Assembly: GCA_015680685.1 (NCBI GenBank)
Contig: MNCI01010765.1
Location: 44,825 to 108,824, forward strand
Reading direction: 5' to 3'
DNA: 64,000 nt
From: Gnetum montanum
Taxonomy: Eukaryota; Streptophyta; Gnetopsida; Gnetales; Gnetaceae
Of this stretch, positions 25,353-37,935 are shown piece after piece. The position numbers and the translations under genes are program-made. The notes under the pieces are model-generated. The model did not search any database. It saw only the letters and a program-made list of their open reading frames with translations, and was not told the origin of the DNA. The first letter of the stretch is position 1. The number at the start of each line of letters is the position of its first letter.

Positions 25353-26926
25353 CGAAAATATTGAGCGAAGATCCGTGTACACAGTCTTAACCACGGATCT
25401 GTGCGAGGGCCGTGCTGGAGAAAACGAATCTGAGGTGCCTTGAATGGTCTTGTCGATTAGACAGGGACTTACTTAATCAGTAAATTGTCAAATATTGCGA
25501 TAATATATGTATTATATATATATTACATGAAACGAATTAATTCGATGAATCATAGAAGGAGTAGAAAACAATGTAAAGAACTTGAAATAATGACAACGTC
25601 AATGCGATAGGAAAGATCAGATTTCGAGATCTATGTTTTGACTCAAAAGCTGAATATATTGCATATAGTGTTCCAATGGTAGACTTCGCTTATCTTTGTG
25701 CGAAGCATACACAAAACGACGAGGAAAATGTCCAAAAAGGAGTACAGAATGAAGTTTGATCTACCTTGTAAGCCAAAAGAGGAATGCAAGGAAGGTCAAG
25801 CTTGGATGTCTGTCGATCAATTGTTTCTGATCAATAGACCTTGCCAATCGTACCAGATGATCTCTTGATCTCTGATCTGCTCCTTTTCCCTTTGGTAATC
25901 TTTGCTCAAAGCTACCAATGATCACCAATGAAGAGGATAGTATTTTCGCTGAAAGACTAATCGCTCCTGCCGCTAATGCTCCTACTGCCAATGCTCAAAC
26001 AATCTCCCCCTTCTTTTTTTTTACCAACTGGAGTATTTATAGGTTCAACATCACGTGGAGAAGGCACAGCCCTGATGACACGTGTCTCGAACTTTCAAAG
26101 TGCCATTGACTTGGCAAATTTTATGTTGAAACTAGTCATGTCGCATCACGTTTTAGGGGGGAGAGGTGAAGTACGCTGTAAACCACTCCTGCTAAAGTTG
26201 CCTCATGATTACGCTATGATACGCTGATAAGTGTATTACTATGTATGGATAGCAGGTGTGTGTCTGGTATTGCCTTAGCTAATTTTATGCTGCATTATGC
26301 TCGTTTATGCTACGTAGCGTATCTGAGTGTAATGTAATGAATTCTATAGGGGTTACGCTTATTTATGCTACAGAGCATAATAGAGCGTGAAAGTGGTTAA
26401 CTTGATCTGCTTTGCACTTATTTACACAGGAAAGCGTAATGGAGCGTAAAAATAGTCAACCTCACAATAAGTTACGCTTGTTTACACTTCGTAGCGTAAT
26501 AAGCGTAAAGCGACCAATCTGCAAAAAGAAGAAGTCAATCTGCCATGCTCCTTTGGATTCTGACTTTGACTTCCTTGAAGCTCATTACGCTACTCTGCGT
26601 AATGGAGCATAAATTCAGTCCTGAAAAAAAGACTTGGTGGAATATACGACAAGTCGTGGTCCACTGTTTAGGCCTTAAACTTTGTCGAATTCGCCGAAGC
26701 AAGTTACCTTCTACATTAAGCAGAGTTTTGCCGAGCAACATCACGCTATGTTGTGTAATGTGGAGTAAAGAGAGAAAATAAAATAAAGTTAGAACTTGTA
26801 AGAAACTTGGAGACTTGGTGCTGTGTGCCTCTTTGCCTTGTTTTATCTTTTGGATTTCTATTGCAAACTTTCGCCCGAATCATGCATCTTCGCCCTAGGC
26901 CGATTCAAAATTTTCACAGTGTTTCA
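25353..26926 (-). repeat. 3' LTR of inner element
   Basis: It matches about 42009-43592. In element orientation it starts TGAAACACTGTG (plus-strand end GTTTCA at 26926). It is rich in dispersed TACGCT and AGCGTA copies (about 26170-26770). Open frames inside it, such as the pair at 25918 and 42573 that read MITNEEDS, are conserved between the LTRs only because the LTRs are duplicates. Confidence 0.85.
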
Positions 26927-26943
26927 ATGGCCCCTCTTTGTTG
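26927..26943 (-). other. Polypurine tract of inner element
   Basis: On the minus strand CAACAAAGAGGGGCCAT lies immediately before the 3' LTR. The outer element has the similar AAGAGGTGCC just before its 3' LTR at 51871-51880. Confidence 0.65.
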
Positions 26944-28162
26944 ACGTTTAGAGGGCTTGCCTGAAAGACGTCGACAAAGAAAACGAAACACCGGATGGGT
27001 AAAAGTACCAACAGCGTCCATCAACGGTTACTTAGGTGTCGCCCTATCAATCTAGAAGTGTGAAAGCAAGGGGAATGGAAGATAAAACAATACAGGAGGG
27101 AATTCTTATAGAGGTAAGAAGAGAGAGGTTCAGGGAAGACTCAAGTGTGTGAGTATGGCTTTTCGGGCATAAGCGATTGGGCCTCCTCCTATGATTGCAT
27201 TTGCATGGAGTTATGCCATCATATGGTAGATGAAGGGGCTTGCATGGAAGAATTGTGATATGTCTGCACGGCCTGGATGAGTTGTGTTTCATCCATTTTT
27301 CTGACCCCCACCCCCCCTTTTTTTTGTGTCCACTTGGCGAGTTATGTTGCGCCAGTTCATGGACTTGATTATAATGCAGATGTGGAAAGCATATGCTGCG
27401 TATTCACATTTTGTACAAGGAAAACAGATGGAATGGCTAAGGAGGGGAATAAGAGTAAGAGGCAAGATTATGAAGAAGACAAGGTTGCACTCCTAAGTAG
27501 ATAGGCTAATCTAAGCGGCCATCTCAAAATGTTGTCTGTACTTCACTGATCAGGTGTACGCACTTTTGAACGACGTCCTCATAGCAAGTAACCTATAATC
27601 AAAGAATAAAATAGAGAACACCATTACTCAGCTGAATCTCCAGAGAAGTTGTTGAAACAAGTACCGTCTAGGGCAAGAAAGAGTGGACGGGCCATGGGCA
27701 AGGAACCATAGCCAGAGACTAGGGTCTCAATGTTGATGCTCAGCCTAGCATATCGCTGCCACAGAAAATCAGACTCATCGTACCCAATTGGTTATGCAAA
27801 GAACCAGCTAGGTGAATTTGTGAAGCCAGGGTCTGATAGTTATGATGAATGGAGATCCCCAAGGCCGTGGTTGATGAGAACTCCTTTGGGGTTCCAGACG
27901 ACAAAACTAACCTCTTAGAGGTGTCACCGCTGAAATGGGTGCAGTGACGGCATCTCCAAGGGATCAGTAGTATGCCTTTTAGCATATTCAAGAAATCAGT
28001 AGAATGCCTAAAAAGTAGCGGACGATTGCAATTTGCTAGTTTTACGTCGTGGCGGATGATCATTGCCAGTTTAGCATCATGGCATACGTGTGCATAAAGT
28101 GCTAGTTTGACATCGTAGCGGACAATGGCTGTGCCTAATGTTAACACTGGATATGCAGCTAG
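26944..28162 (-). other. 3' untranslated region of inner element
   Basis: About 1.2 kb between the integrase end and the polypurine tract. Around 28020-28130 three imperfect copies of a GCTAGTTT-ACGTCGTGGCGGA-type motif recall the GCCATTGCGGGCC motif of the protease-RT spacer. Small open frames here have no recognisable product. Confidence 0.5.
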
Positions 28163-29340
28163 ATGTAGTACCGCTTCAAGTATATATGGTTCACAGGATT
28201 TGATAACTCATTGTTGTTGATGTCTGCTAGCTTGAATGCACCGTTGCCATACATGTCGGCCACTAAGAAAGGGCCCTCCTAGTTTGCAGAGAATTTGCCT
28301 ACTGGCTCGCGAACGGCCTTGAGAACCAAATCTCCTTTCTTGATCAGACATTGTTATAGATTATGATGGTTCTTCTGCCTCTGCTTATCTTGATACTTTT
28401 CGATGGTATCAAGCGTTTGTATTTGCTTCTCCTCTACTGAGTCCAAATCCATGATCCAAGACTCGGTGTGTTGAGCATTATTTATAATCATGAAGAGGAC
28501 CATCCGCAGAGAAGGAACTTGTAATTCGAGGGGTAGCACTACCTCAGATCCATAGACTAGGCTATAGGATGTACTATCTGTAGTTGTTCTACATGTGGTA
28601 CGATACGCCCATAGCACGTAGAGGATCTTTTCATGCCATCATCTTTTGTTACTGCTGAGCATTTTCTTGAGCAAATTGATAATGACCTTATTCATTGCTT
28701 CAGCTTGACCATTCACTTGTAGGTAATAAGAAAAGGAAAAAGATTGTTTGATACCAAGGCCATCACAAAAATATTTGGTTTCCACACTGCTAAATTGTGG
28801 CCCATTGTCGGTCACGATAGTCATCAGGAGGCCAAATCTAATTACGATGTTGTCTAAAATAAAATGGCAGATCTATTGAGATGTGATCTTTCACAAAGGG
28901 ATGGCTTCAACCCACTTCATAAAATATTCGATAGTGGTGATTATGAAGCTATGTCCTACAGAAGATTTTGGTGCGATAGGCCCTATAATGTCTAATCCCC
29001 ATCGTTGAAAGGGCCATGTAATCTGAGTCATGTGTAGTTCCGTAGGCAACACATGTATAAGGTTCACGTAACGCTGATATGTGTCACACATTATAACCTT
29101 TGTAAGACAATATTTTTTCATATACGACCAATAATATCCTAAGTGACGAATTTTAGTGGCCATGGCCTATGGGGCTACGTGTCCTCCGCACAATCCTTCG
29201 TGAACTTCGCCGACTATACATTATGCTTGGTCTTTGTTAACGCAAGTAAGTAATACTCCACCGAAAGAGCATCTACAAAGAGTACTATCTCCTATGATGA
29301 TGTATTGCCTAGCTCACTTGCAGATTGCATCTTTTTTTGC
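28163..29340 (-). pseudogene. int: Integrase of inner element (broken)
   Basis: DNA-insertion enzyme of the element. The N-terminal zinc-binding region is seen as VHEGLCGGHVAP then MATKIRHLGYYW (near 29195-29100), but the last CxxC pair reads CDTY, so one zinc ligand is lost. The catalytic core shows the first Asp in WGLDIIGPI (near 28990), the second Asp in VTDNGPQFSS (near 28810) and the Glu in NGQAEAMNKVI (near 28695). The C-terminal part follows at 28617-28354 (MLWAYRTTCRTT...YGSEVVLP) and ends near 28163 with MYGNGAFKLADI. Stops and frame changes separate the parts, so it is inactive. Confidence 0.85.
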
Positions 29341-30501
29341 ACGTGTTAGCTCATGTGGCGGTTCACCATGCAAGAGGTAAGTTTTAATGTTATCGTACCA
29401 CTCTCGCATTCTATCCGCAAGTAGTGAAGATATTTGCATCATCTAAATGACAGGATCTGCACACTCTGTCATTAAGACGAGACAAGTGTCAAACAGGTGT
29501 GGTGGCACATTCAATGCTAATGTAGCTAGTGCATTGGCTAGTGTGTTGTCATTTCAAGGCACGTGTTGGGCATCGGTTGCTGTGAACTGCTTTAGAAGAT
29601 CTTTAGCCATATCACAGTAGGGCTGTAAGTGTGCAGCCTTGCAAGTGTAGACTCCTGTGATTTGATTTATAATGAGCATCAAATCATACCTAATTGCCAG
29701 GTGTCAAACGTCAAGCTCTCTAGCTATTAATAATCCCTAGAGGATCCCCTCGTACTCTGCCACGTTGTTCGTATAGGGGAAGATCAAGCGGTAGGCGTGT
29801 AGACATACATCCTCAGGTGACAGCGTAATGACCATGGTGGCACTGTTGCTTCTGGTGGTTGAAGCTCAGTCAAAATTTAATGTTGCTTCAAGGCCTGTTA
29901 GAAGAGGGCTTAGACTATGCACATGTTTGTCGGGAAATTCAGGCTCTATCGTTGTCTGACTGTCAATAGGTGATGTTATTAGTTGGTCGGCTATCACTTG
30001 GCCTTTCGTAGAGGATTGGCCAATGTAATGCAGATTGAATTCTTCCGTGATAGCTTTTCAGCGAGCTATCTTACTACTGTCATATAGGTTGTGCGTAATA
30101 GCCCTAAGGATGTTGCTCTTGCAGATTATATTGACTTTGCTATGAAAGAGATAGTATCTGCACTTTTTGAGCACAAACACTAATGCTAAACAATTACATT
30201 CTACTTCATTATACCTCATTTTTTACACACATAGGGCATAACTCAAGTAGTAGATGGGTACTTCTGACCCATCATCTCTCTTTTTGAAGAGTAATGCAAC
30301 TAGGGCTACGTCTGAGGTTGTGAGGTAAATGTAGAACGGCTGATCCCTTTGTGGCAGGAATACTATTGGCAAGTGTTGAAGTTCTTGTTTCAAGCTATCA
30401 AACGCACGCTGACAATCATCTGTCCATTCAAAATTAACCCCCTTTTTAAGAAAATGTTGCATAGGGTGTAATTTATCCGTTAGTCTTGAGATGAACCGCA
30501 A
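29341..30501 (-). pseudogene. Two RNase H domains of inner element (broken)
   Basis: The usual Ty3/gypsy RNase H is at 30501-30223 (PFYIYLTTSDVALVALLFKKRDDGSEVPIYYLS region). A second, archaeal-type RNase H follows at about 29900-29500, with NNVAEYEGILQGLL, INQITGVYTCKAAHLQPYC and ALATLALNVPP recognisable. This dual arrangement is typical of Tat-clade elements. The second domain's catalytic sites are interrupted by substitutions: the usual RGDS reads RYDL. Confidence 0.75.
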
Positions 30502-31670
30502 GATAAACTGTAATCACCCTTGCAATCCACGTAATTGCTTGAGATTTGTAGGGGGTGTCAATTCAACAATGGCCTTGACCTTGTCAGGGTCTACTCGTAT
30601 GTCAGTTTTCGATACCACAAACCCCAGCATGCGTCCGATTTTGACTCCGAATACACACTTCTTTAGGTTGAGCCGTAGGTCGTATTTAGAGTATCTTTTA
30701 AGGACTAACTCCAGATCCTCTAAATGATCATCTGACCTTACAGACTTAACATCTATATCGTCAACATAATCATTCAGTCTTCCTAGGAGGTAATCACTAA
30801 AGATGTACATCATAGCTCGTTGATACGTAGCTCTGACATTTTTTAAACCAAAAGGCATCATTGTGTAACAAAAGGTCCCCCAGGGTGTCATGAATGTTGT
30901 TGTCAGCTAGTGTTATGGGTTGATGTGAATCTAGTTATAGCTTGAAAAGCCATCCATGAAGGATAAAAGTGCATGTCCAGCGGTTGTATCTACTAGTTGG
31001 TCGATACTCGGTAGCGGAAAATTGTCCTTGATTGTGGCTTTGTTCAAGTCTCGGAATTCTATTCAGATGCATATCCCTCTGGTCTTCTTAGGGAAAACTA
31101 CAATATTAGATACCCAATCTGAGTAATCGACCACACAAATAAAACCAACCTAGTATAGCTTAGTGATCTCATCACGTACTGCTAGCATGACTTCTGGCTT
31201 AATTTTTCGTGCTTTTTGTCTAATTGCTTTAATATGGGGATCTAGAATTATGTTGTGTTGTATTAGCCTTGGATCTAGTCCTGACATATCTTCATATGAC
31301 CATGCGAATATTGTGACATTATTCTGAAGCACCTGTTTTATATTGTCATGTGCCTTTTGGTCTAGTAGGGAACTAACCTTAAGATTTTTGTTCTGACCTT
31401 TATGCGTAACCATAGGGACCTCGTTAAGGGGGTCTTCGGTTACATCCCCAGCCTCCAAATCTAGTGTGCGCATCGATTGTTCTGGCCAGTCTAGAGACGT
31501 TTCCAACGTGGCTATGGTTGCATCATTGAGGGCAAGGTTAGTTTCTACTAATGTGGGATGAAATTGTCTAATGATTCCCCCATGTGAGCCTATTAAGGCT
31601 AGGGGTGCAGATAAAGTTTCATCCATTTGCCAACTGTCCTGCAAAATTGCCAAATATGAAAGTAATTAGG
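30502..31670 (-). pseudogene. Reverse transcriptase of inner element (broken)
   Basis: The polymerase that copies the element RNA. A protease-RT linker and RT start lie at 31653-31150 (VLQNNVTIFAWSYEDMSGLDP, ARKIKPEVMLAVRDEITKLY). The fingers and palm follow through a stretch with stops (FPLPSIDQLVD, LLSFMDGF). At 30891-30514 an open piece carries TPWGTFCYTMMPFGLKN and the catalytic YVDD box intact (RLNDYVDDIDVKS). Stops near 31140 and 31050-30900 break the frame. Confidence 0.85.
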
Positions 31671-32101
31671 AAAATGCTAAGTTAAATGCCATCCGTATTA
31701 ACGTATGATGCTTGGTTTAGTTTGAAAAAGGTATGGTATGAAATTACCAAGTGTGAAGAGCTAACTGAATTTTGAATACCATGAACAGCCTGTAATTAAT
31801 GTGACTTGATTATGAAGTGATAAGGTGTAGTAGTTTAAGGTCGTTTCGGACCGTAATGCATGCGATATCTGTAGCAATAATACCCTGATCTTCGGGTTCC
31901 AGCTCATGTTGACACTAGCGTTTGGGCAAGTCCTGCTTTAATTGGGTATCAAGTTGGTTAGTTTTGCATATTATAAGTAGGTGGTTCTTATCGAAAACAG
32001 GTTGTTGGCTATTGCAAATTCGAATTTAGCTATCGCAGAGAGAGGGAGAAAGAGAAAAAGATAGCAGTGCGTTATTTGTGAAGGTTTATAGGACTGTAAC
32101 T

Positions 32102-35100
32102 ATGGCATCAAAGGTGAGAGGAAAGAATGCCAAATTGGCAAAAATTGATGAAGTACAGGGGATTCTGCAGAGTGCTTCACAGGCCTTGGTTAAATTACGA
32201 GATGTTACTCCCCTAAAGCGGTAGGCCATCCCTTACTTACTCGTATTGCTTTCGGTGATATGCTTTCTCTTTTGTTTATTCTTTTGCATCATCTGCGTAA
32301 ACTAGAGTTTTGGAATGTAGACCTCATATTAGAACAAGGGTTTAGATAGCATTATTGCGTCTATCGCCATTGTCTGAGACAAACCTTGCACTATTGCAAA
32401 GGTTTAAGCAATCTTGGCTGTATGGCTAAAGCATAATTTGTAGTTTTTCTATAGTTTTCCTAAGCATGCAACGAAATCTAGATGGTAACATGTTTATGTT
32501 CTATATAGCATAATGGTGAAACCTATCCTTATTTTTTGGACATAGTCAGGGTTTTGTGTTGTATAAACCTTCCCGCAGCCAATGTTCCTCTTCCTCAGAC
32601 TCGTTTGCAGGGGAAAGTAATATGGTTCCGAAAGGGTGCGCTGGAGTTTTTGCAGTTTTTGTTGCATAACTATAGCATCATCGTTTGGTCGCATTTGTTG
32701 GGTGATGTGGCTGCAACTATCTTGAAAAATTTGTTAGTTGGTTCTACACAAGGCATTCTGGCTTTCCTGACAAATGGAGCTATTGATACTGGTCCACCTC
32801 AACACTGCGAACTTAGCGGCAAAGGATTGAGGCATTTAAGTTGGATCTGGGAGATGCCCAAATTTAGCTGTTATCATGCCTATAACACTTTGTTCGTAGC
32901 CCGTCATGTCTCAACCTATTTTCATAATCCACCAGGCATAGTGTATTACTCAGGTAGGTAAGTCATTTTACTTGCGGTGATATTAATACGTTTTCTAATG
33001 TCTAAACTTGTAGAGCATAGGATAGTAATGTGCTATATGATACAAGTTCTTCATCAATGAAAATGCGTTATTGGGCAATAATGATACATTGTCCTTGACC
33101 GAAAGGGTGATAAATGAGTTTACGTCCACTAGCAACGTACGCGCCGGTGTCATGGGGAAAATGGCCTTTGAAATTCCTGAGTATCCTACCCGTTATTCTG
33201 ATTCTTTCAAGAGTTGTCAGAACCTTGGATGGTTACATGAGGAATGGATGTTGAACCTGCCCGTTACCCTCGTGGACGTGCAAAGGAAGCTTCCTCCATT
33301 TCCTTTGCCATTCGAACCTGGTAAGGTTTCACCATTACAATTAGTTATAGGATATTATTATTTGAAATGTTGTGTAACATTGTCTTTGCTATCTTGACTT
33401 GTGTCTTGTGTTATCAGTTAGGGAATCCCAGGAAGTTACTATCATGATTATTGGCCATGAGGCGAATACCCTCCTCTTTCGTTATGGTGACATAAAGGAA
33501 GCACAATGCTGGCTTGGCCACGCAGTAGCCCAAGTTGCATTAGTTACTAAGCTGCAGGAGATGAGGCTGATGCATTTGTTCCTGGCTGTAACCCTTGATG
33601 TCCCCGCAAGAGAAATGTTAACCCTGGTTAACTTCTTCAGTGAGGGGGCTGAATGTTTTTGCACGCATGTGCGTAACATGCGTGTACATTTTGACGTTGA
33701 TGCTTAGCTATTTACTGACCTCTTCAGCGTCTCCTCCGATGGTCTTCTCATAGAAGAAAAGTTGAGGAGAAGTGTCAAATGTCAGGAAGAGTTGGAGGAG
33801 TGGCTAGGGACTAAAAAGGACACGAAGGGGATTCCTTGTGAAAAGATCAAGTTAGAGGTTTCCAAGACCATTTATCCCCTCTTTTGGGCCTGGGCTTTCC
33901 CCAGAACACTCTTGCAAGGGAAGTTCTTCACCATAGAACAGGCTTGTATCATGCAAGAGGTGATTGAGAAAGGGACCCAATTTGACTGGGCAAGCTATTT
34001 CGCTGAGGGGTTATGCACTGAAATTATTAGGCTCCACCAAAAGCTTGAGTCCCATTTCAGTGTGCACTTCATCTTTTTCATAGCTTTCCTCCAGCATTTT
34101 GCCAAATTTTTGATGGTCCAGAGGAATGGGGTCTGGGTGCTACAAGACTGAGACCAGTTATTCAAACCCTAGATCTTCCACCTCTTCAGCACTACCCGAT
34201 CATAGGATCCTCTAAAGGGAATTGGGGAGTTGCTTTCTATAACAACTAAGAATGTGGCAGCACCTTGAACACGAGGCTCTGATAGTGTAGGTGGGGCACT
34301 TCCCTCTTACACCAGTGATGTGTTACGGGGAAAGTGCCTTGCTACAGAAATAGTGGATGCTTCGATTCAGCATAAAAGGCCTCGTCTAACCGAGGCACCT
34401 GTGGAGCCGGCAGGTGGCATAGGCAAAACTGTACAAGTCAAGTTTCAGCGAAGTAAGCCTCCACCTGGTAAGCAAGAGGATATAGTAGAAGTTATGATTT
34501 TTGTTGTGTTACGTAACTTATTCAAGGTATTTTGAATTATTTAAGTGTGTTATATGGCATGAACAGGGATACCTACAGAGCGGTTGACCCCTGAGACAGG
34601 GGTAGTGGTGTTACAGCATGGGGAAGGGGCCCTAGTTTTGGAAGAGGAGGCCCTAGTTATTAGAGTGAGTGACACACAGACCCTTGTGCACGAAGAGAGA
34701 GTGGAGGTGGAGAACATTGATGCACTTCCCACTGGGACAGGAAGAGGTAATCAGTCCATTGAAATTTTTAAGGGATTCTATTATTAGCCAAAAATTTTGA
34801 CTTAATTATGCTATAGGTGAACGAGATGATTCTCCATCCACTGTTGTAAGCAGAGTGTGGGGGGAATTCCCAGATAAATTTTCCTTTATGAAAGGTGTCC
34901 TCGGTGATATGATCGAGCACTCTAAGCGCTCGATCCCAGGGCTGGTAAGTTGTGGCTATGGTATGCTTATTTTGTTATAAGTCTACAATATTTAATTACA
35001 TTTGACCTAATATTTGTCATTAGGAGCTCACCTTCAATGGGACTCTATGGAGCCCATTGACCTGGACACCACCGAGCCCTCATTGGAAGGAACAGTCATG

Positions 35101-35850
35101 CCATGCAACATTTATGAAGAAATGCGTAAATGTGTGTTATGCTCGACCCACTCCCTGTGGGAGAGTCAGAATGTCAATGAAGACCTCTAGAAGAAGCTAT
35201 AAAGATCAGAGAATGAAAGGATGTCTCTAACCAAAGAGGTTGGAGAATGAAGGTCGCGATGTGAATTCTTGCAAGCTTGAGGAACAGGTGAAGAGGACTA
35301 GCGGACAGCTGTCATTGACTATGCTCGCTACTGGACCGTAGTCAAAAACAGCATACAAACTAGTTGTGAATTGGTCAAGCAAAGGATGCAAATGGAGCTC
35401 TTGGCCCAGAAAAATCAGGACTAAAAGGACTTTTTTGCAAGTGTCCAAGAGTGGGGGTAGAAGCAGAAAGATCATAAGCATCTGTATGAGCGAGAAAGTA
35501 TTGCTTATCATCAGCATGATCGAGATTCTACCATTGAAGCTCAATCCTTGCGATTATTCCTTGATGTCATTGGTGCATCAGAGGCCTTCGAGAAGTTCCA
35601 GGAGCAAGTGACGGTGAGCACGTCCTCGGAAAGAGAAATTACTCTTCCCAGGGGGGAGACCACAGTCCCTACCTTCTTCCCCGAACCACCTCGGTGGACT
35701 AGCATGGAGAAAGGGAAGGTCAAGGCTGGAACTGATCTAGGGAATGGGGTTTGATCTAAGTTGATCGAAGATGAGATTATCCAACGCCTGTGGGTTAGTT
35801 TAGATCAACTCCCCTTTGCTGCAGATGTAGGACCATCACGAGTAAGTTTG
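32102..35850 (+). pseudogene. Antisense multi-exon gene of unknown family inside inner element
   Basis: I do not recognise the product. A leader rich in GAGA precedes ATG at 32102 (MASKVRGKNAKLAKIDE), and open blocks follow, separated by AT-rich gaps with GT and AG ends. Three junctions keep the frame exactly with phase-1 introns: 33320/33418 (PFEP then VRESQEV), 34467/34567 (KPPP then IPTERLTPETG) and 34745/the AG near 34816 (GTGR then GERDDSPS). One block, 33418-34151, is open for about 240 codons apart from a TAG at 33705 that could be a mutated CAG. It ends in a predicted helical region, TIEQACIMQEVIEKGTQFDW onwards. The last block (about 35040-35850) looks like coiled coil. Other junctions near 32220 and 32953 do not keep frame. 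It may be an antisense retroelement gene or a captured host gene. Confidence 0.5.
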
Positions 35851-35958
35851 AATGTTATTGAATTTAAATTTTCTGAATTTTCCTATCATGGCTTTTTCTG
35901 ATGTACTTGTTGTATGTAGTTACAAGAAATGAAATAAGAAGATGGACAGGATGAGGCG

Positions 35959-37171
35959 TGAAACACCACAAAATTTTGAGCTTAGTACTTTTTCGACAAG
36001 AAGCAAGTCACCGGGTCCCGCAGACGACCACGGCCACATCTGTTATCAAACATGGCAACTTCAGATATCATATGCTTAATTTTCACTGAGTATGCATTCT
36101 CAGCGTATACGCCCAAGTCAACATTCTCAGTGTATACGCCCAGCATCCACAGCGTATACGCCCAGCGTATATGCCTGACATTCTCAGCATATACGCCCAG
36201 CGTATACGCCCGAAGTTCACAGCGTACACGCCTCACATGTACGCCCAGCAGGTACAACCAATGTATACGCCCAACATGAAATCCTTGAAGACAGCATGGA
36301 AGCAGCACTGCAGAGCAAGACTTGGTACAAGACAGCAACCATCAGCATATACACCTAGCGTATACGCCCAGCATCCATAGCGTATATGCCCAGCGTATAC
36401 ACCCAGCGCATCCAGCGTATACACCCAGAGTCTATGCTCGCCTGATATAGCATATACACTTAGCGTATACACCCAGCAAATGTAACCTATTGTACACTTG
36501 TAAATTTTACACTTTTGCACCCAGTCAACACGCCACGTGTCACCCAACCCGAGTCTGACATCAAAACTTGTATAAAAGCCCAATTTTTTCACGAGATCAA
36601 GGATGGTTGAAAAAAAAATCCCAAAGCAAACAAGAGAGCAGAGACGCTGAGAACTAGAGCAAAAAATTGTATATGTTGGACAACCCTATACGCTGAGCAT
36701 ACAGCCTCTACACTGTGCCTACAGTGCGAACCAGCCCACAGTCATTCCTGCATACACCGGGGCTTTTCGTCTGCCTTCTGTCCCAGTCACAACTGCATTA
36801 GACCGGTGCATTGTACTCTCATTCTGTAATGCCATTGTTACATTTTCTTCCCAAAATTTTTTACAGTTTGAATTAATTGTTGCATGTATTCTATTTTTGC
36901 TCGTTTAAGTTTACGCTCTATTCGCATCAGTTACGCTGTTTACGCTCTGATTTACGCTTGTAACGCCGTTCATGTATAACCCAGCATATTGCACTTTGGT
37001 GTAGGTTTGGGGAAATCCTTGTCTAATCCACGTGCAAATCACCCAAGGTACTCTTCCTTCATTCATTCCAGCTCACCCTCAGGCGAAGGTAAGGTCTTCT
37101 GTGCACGTCCTGTGATCCCACGGTCTTTGTTTCCTTCCAGCCGGAGACCGATGATTTCGGACGATACAAGG
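35959..37171 (+). mobile_element. Solo LTR of a related Tat family
   Basis: It starts TGAAACACCAC and ends GGACGATACA, and its internal landmarks (CAGGCGAAGGTAAGGTCTTC, GATGATTTCGGA) match the ends of the outer LTR. It is flanked by AGGCG on the left and AGGCA on the right, a 5-bp target duplication with one mismatch. No internal region is next to it, so it is a solo LTR left by recombination. It is also homologous, reversed, to the LTR at 1-998. Confidence 0.8.
36095..36475. repeat. AGCGTATACGCCC motif array in solo LTR
   Basis: Dense, partly tandem copies of CAGCGTATACGCC and variants, 10-20 bp apart. This is the same motif as at 245-400, reversed. Reading frames through it are repeat by-products. 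Confidence 0.85.
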
Positions 37172-37935
37172 CATACGTTTAGGAAGGAGAGCGTAATGAT
37201 GCAGATTGTCACCTTGGGGAGCAAGTGTTAGTGGAAGAACCCTATGAAGATGATGTTCCTCATCAGGGAATACTTCCTAAAAGGGATGGCCCATACGAAG
37301 ACGATTTGCTAGGCTTAGAGGTAGAGTTAAGGGATATGGGAGACAGTGGTGCTAGAGGGGATGCATAATTATGATTACGCACGATTTTATTTATGAGATG
37401 AAACAAAGAAAATATGAATTTTGGCATGATTAATCATGAAATTTTCTTTATGTCATGTTTTTTTCTAATTTTTGTCTTTATTTATACAAAGCGTAAATAG
37501 AATTGTTGAAGGTTTTGGGTAGGTGGCATTTTTATGACTGTAGAATGGAGTTGCCAGTTTAAGGCCATTGCGGGCCATTACATAGTGTTTGCATAAAGAT
37601 GGAAATTGGGTATTTTAGTTTAGGGCCATTTCGGGTGTTTGCTAGTTTAAGTCCATTGCAGGCCGTTACTAGTTTTAGGCCATTGCGGGCCATTTGCGTA
37701 TGTCGGAGAATGCGATTAATAAAGGTGTAAATGTTTGCGTAATTGTACTAATGTAACTAATAAGAGTTAAGAAGCATAGATTGTGTAACTAGGGAATGTA
37801 AATGGCGTATTCGACAGAAGACATAAATATATGTATGCTAAGAAAAACTGACAGTTAAAACTGATAAGCATAAATGGCAAAATTAATGAAAGTGTAAAGA
37901 TGTGTGTAAATACCACACAGGTCAATCGCTAGCCC

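Larger units (their letters stand above)
31671..37935 (-). other. Protease-RT spacer of inner element
   Basis: A 6.3-kb stretch between protease and RT, where Ogre-type elements are known to have an intron or spacer. Its edges carry a short motif also found in the outer element's spacer: ACCTTAAAC (reverse complement) near 31835, and several GTTTAAGGCCATTGCGGGCC-like copies at 37555-37690. Inside are an oppositely oriented gene-like structure (32102 to about 35850) and a solo LTR (35959-37171). Confidence 0.65.

Noticed and set aside
25918-26227. Open frames reading MITNEEDS and MLLLPMLKQSPP, repeated at 42573 and 42631
   Set aside because: They are conserved only because they lie in the two LTRs of the inner element. 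They are short, overlap each other in two frames, and have no recognisable domain.
32102-35850. An intact host gene
   Set aside because: It has stops at 33705 and 34149 and frame changes at other junctions, and it is enclosed by retroelement protease and RT of the opposite strand. I list it as a broken antisense gene instead.
36052-36592. Open frames rich in AYTPSVYAQ or WAYTLGVY repeats (also at 98-462)
   Set aside because: They are translations of the palindromic GCGTATACGC array in LTRs. The same peptide pattern appears on both strands.
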